From: Chloroflexia bacterium
GTDB lineage: Bacteria; Chloroflexota; Chloroflexia; QHBQ01; JADMIH01
NCBI GenBank assembly: GCA_025927935.1
Contig: JAICKM010000510.1
Span: 1-5,303 of the forward strand
Direction: 5' to 3'
DNA: 5,303 bases
Part shown: one piece after another, positions 4,658 through 5,303 of the stretch
Layout of the letters: each line of letters opens with the position of its first letter
How positions within the stretch are numbered: the first letter of the stretch is position 1
The notes under the pieces: model-generated
Seen by the model: only the letters and a program-made list of their open reading frames with translations
What the model was told of the DNA's origin: nothing
The model's database searches: none
Made by a program: the position numbers and the translations under genes

Positions 4658-5303
4658 ATGAATTGGAGAGTATTGGCCGTGACCGCGTCGCTAACGGCGC
4701 TGGCCGGGGGCGCCGCGCTGGCCGGGGGCCTGCGGGGGACTCCGGCGGCAGCCGGCACCCTGGCGGCGCCGCAAGCGCAGACGGCCCAGGCGACGCCGAC
4801 CCCCGGCGCGCAAGGGACGACCCCCAACACACCGGGGACACAGCCGGCGCCGGCCAATCCAGGCGGGCGGGACCATGGAGTCGGACCGGGCCGGGATGGA
4901 CATGGGCCGGGGCGCGGTGGGCACGGCGGACCGGGCGGCTTTGGCGGCCAGTACACCGCCGATAGCGCCGCCCGCGTGATCAGCGGCACGACCAGCCTGA
5001 TCGCGTCGGTGCAGGCGGACCTGACCTATGCGACCGGCAAGATGGACACCGCGACCGTGCAGGATTGGTTGACCAGCGCGAATAGCCTGCTCAAGGCCGC
5101 CCAGACGGCGAGCGGCAGCAACCAGTATGGGAAAGCCGTCGAAACCGCGAACGCCGCGCAGGGCCTGGCCCGCACAGCCGACCTGCTGATGCAGCAGGCG
5201 CTGGGCGCGGATAAGTTGCCGTCCTACAGCCAGCGGCCAGGGCCGGGCAAGAATCATCCCGGCGCGCCCTCCGCCACGGCTCCGACCCAGGCCCAGGCCA
5301 GCC
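4658..5303 (+). CDS. Secreted low-complexity/helical protein of unknown function, 3' end outside the window
   Basis: The frame is open from ATG 4658 to the right edge (215 codons, no stop). The start is supported by AAAGGAG 8 nt upstream. Residues 1-22 look like a signal peptide: R4, a hydrophobic core, and an ALA-G cleavage site after A22 (a second option is after A32). Residues about 30-70 are a Pro/Ala/Thr/Gln linker. Residues 71-97 are Gly-rich with regularly placed His (73, 82, 89) and Arg. Residues 98-185 form Ala-rich amphipathic helices without Cys, with a single Trp (W137). From 188 a second Pro/Gly/Ala-rich linker begins. The protein is probably exported and may be cell-wall or matrix associated, since a helical module sits between two flexible linkers. 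I do not recognise the family. It is divergent from the radical SAM gene and its upstream region is rich in candidate operators. The antisense frames here are shadows. Confidence 0.8.
   Translation, partial: MNWRVLAVTASLTALAGGAALAGGLRGTPAAAGTLAAPQAQTAQATPTPGAQGTTPNTPGTQPAPANPGGRDHGVGPGRDGHGPGRGGHGGPGGFGGQYTADSAARVISGTTSLIASVQADLTYATGKMDTATVQDWLTSANSLLKAAQTASGSNQYGKAVETANAAQGLARTADLLMQQALGADKLPSYSQRPGPGKNHPGAPSATAPTQAQAS

Noticed and set aside
4567..4989. 140-codon minus-strand open frame opposite the secreted-protein gene
   Set aside because: Pro/Ala/Gly-rich shadow without a ribosome binding site; the plus-strand frame has a signal peptide and an ideal Shine-Dalgarno.
4691..5257. 188-codon minus-strand open frame at the right edge
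   Set aside because: Arg/Gly/Ala-rich composition typical of an antisense frame and no motif; it overlaps the better-supported plus-strand gene.

Overview
The window is GC-rich and looks like chromosomal DNA from a bacterium, most likely a Chloroflexota member. That placement is an inference. It rests on a large MalT-like (LAL) LuxR regulator whose wording is typical of the many paralogues in that phylum, dispersed CGCGAAG-type palindromic repeats, a Gram-positive-type SOS box, and strong GC codon bias. No sequence here fixes the genus.

Layout, left to right. Positions 1-173 are intergenic or edge sequence with small inverted and direct repeats and no complete gene. Positions 174-2954 (minus) encode a STAND-type ATPase regulator with a C-terminal LuxR helix-turn-helix. 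Its probable promoter lies at 3042-3070, so the longest reading frame (GTG at 3095) is probably too long. Positions 3099-3177 hold a long hairpin repeat between two genes on the same strand. Positions 3211-4368 (minus) encode a radical SAM protein with a C-terminal helix-hairpin-helix region, of the 'putative DNA modification/repair' type. Positions 4369-4657 form a divergent intergenic region full of signals. Positions 4658-5303 (plus) are the start of a secreted, low-complexity and helical protein of unknown function that runs off the right edge.

The most informative region is 4369-4657. On the minus side, a near-consensus sigma70 promoter (TTGACA, 17 bp, TACAAT) holds a LexA-type SOS box (CGAACAGATGTTCG) in its spacer. 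The predicted transcription start falls on the A of the ATG, so the radical SAM gene looks both SOS-controlled and leaderless. On the plus side, four 11-bp units, each starting CTA (three of them CTAATTT), lie just upstream of a possible -10 box. A perfect 16-bp palindrome and a strong ribosome binding site follow. This resembles control by an OmpR/PhoB-type response regulator, or phased curved DNA.

The three genes show no obvious shared pathway. The regulator and the radical SAM gene each have their own promoter and are separated by the hairpin repeat. The most promising biology is a DNA-damage-inducible radical SAM enzyme of unknown chemistry. The partner gene usually found beside this family is not in this window.
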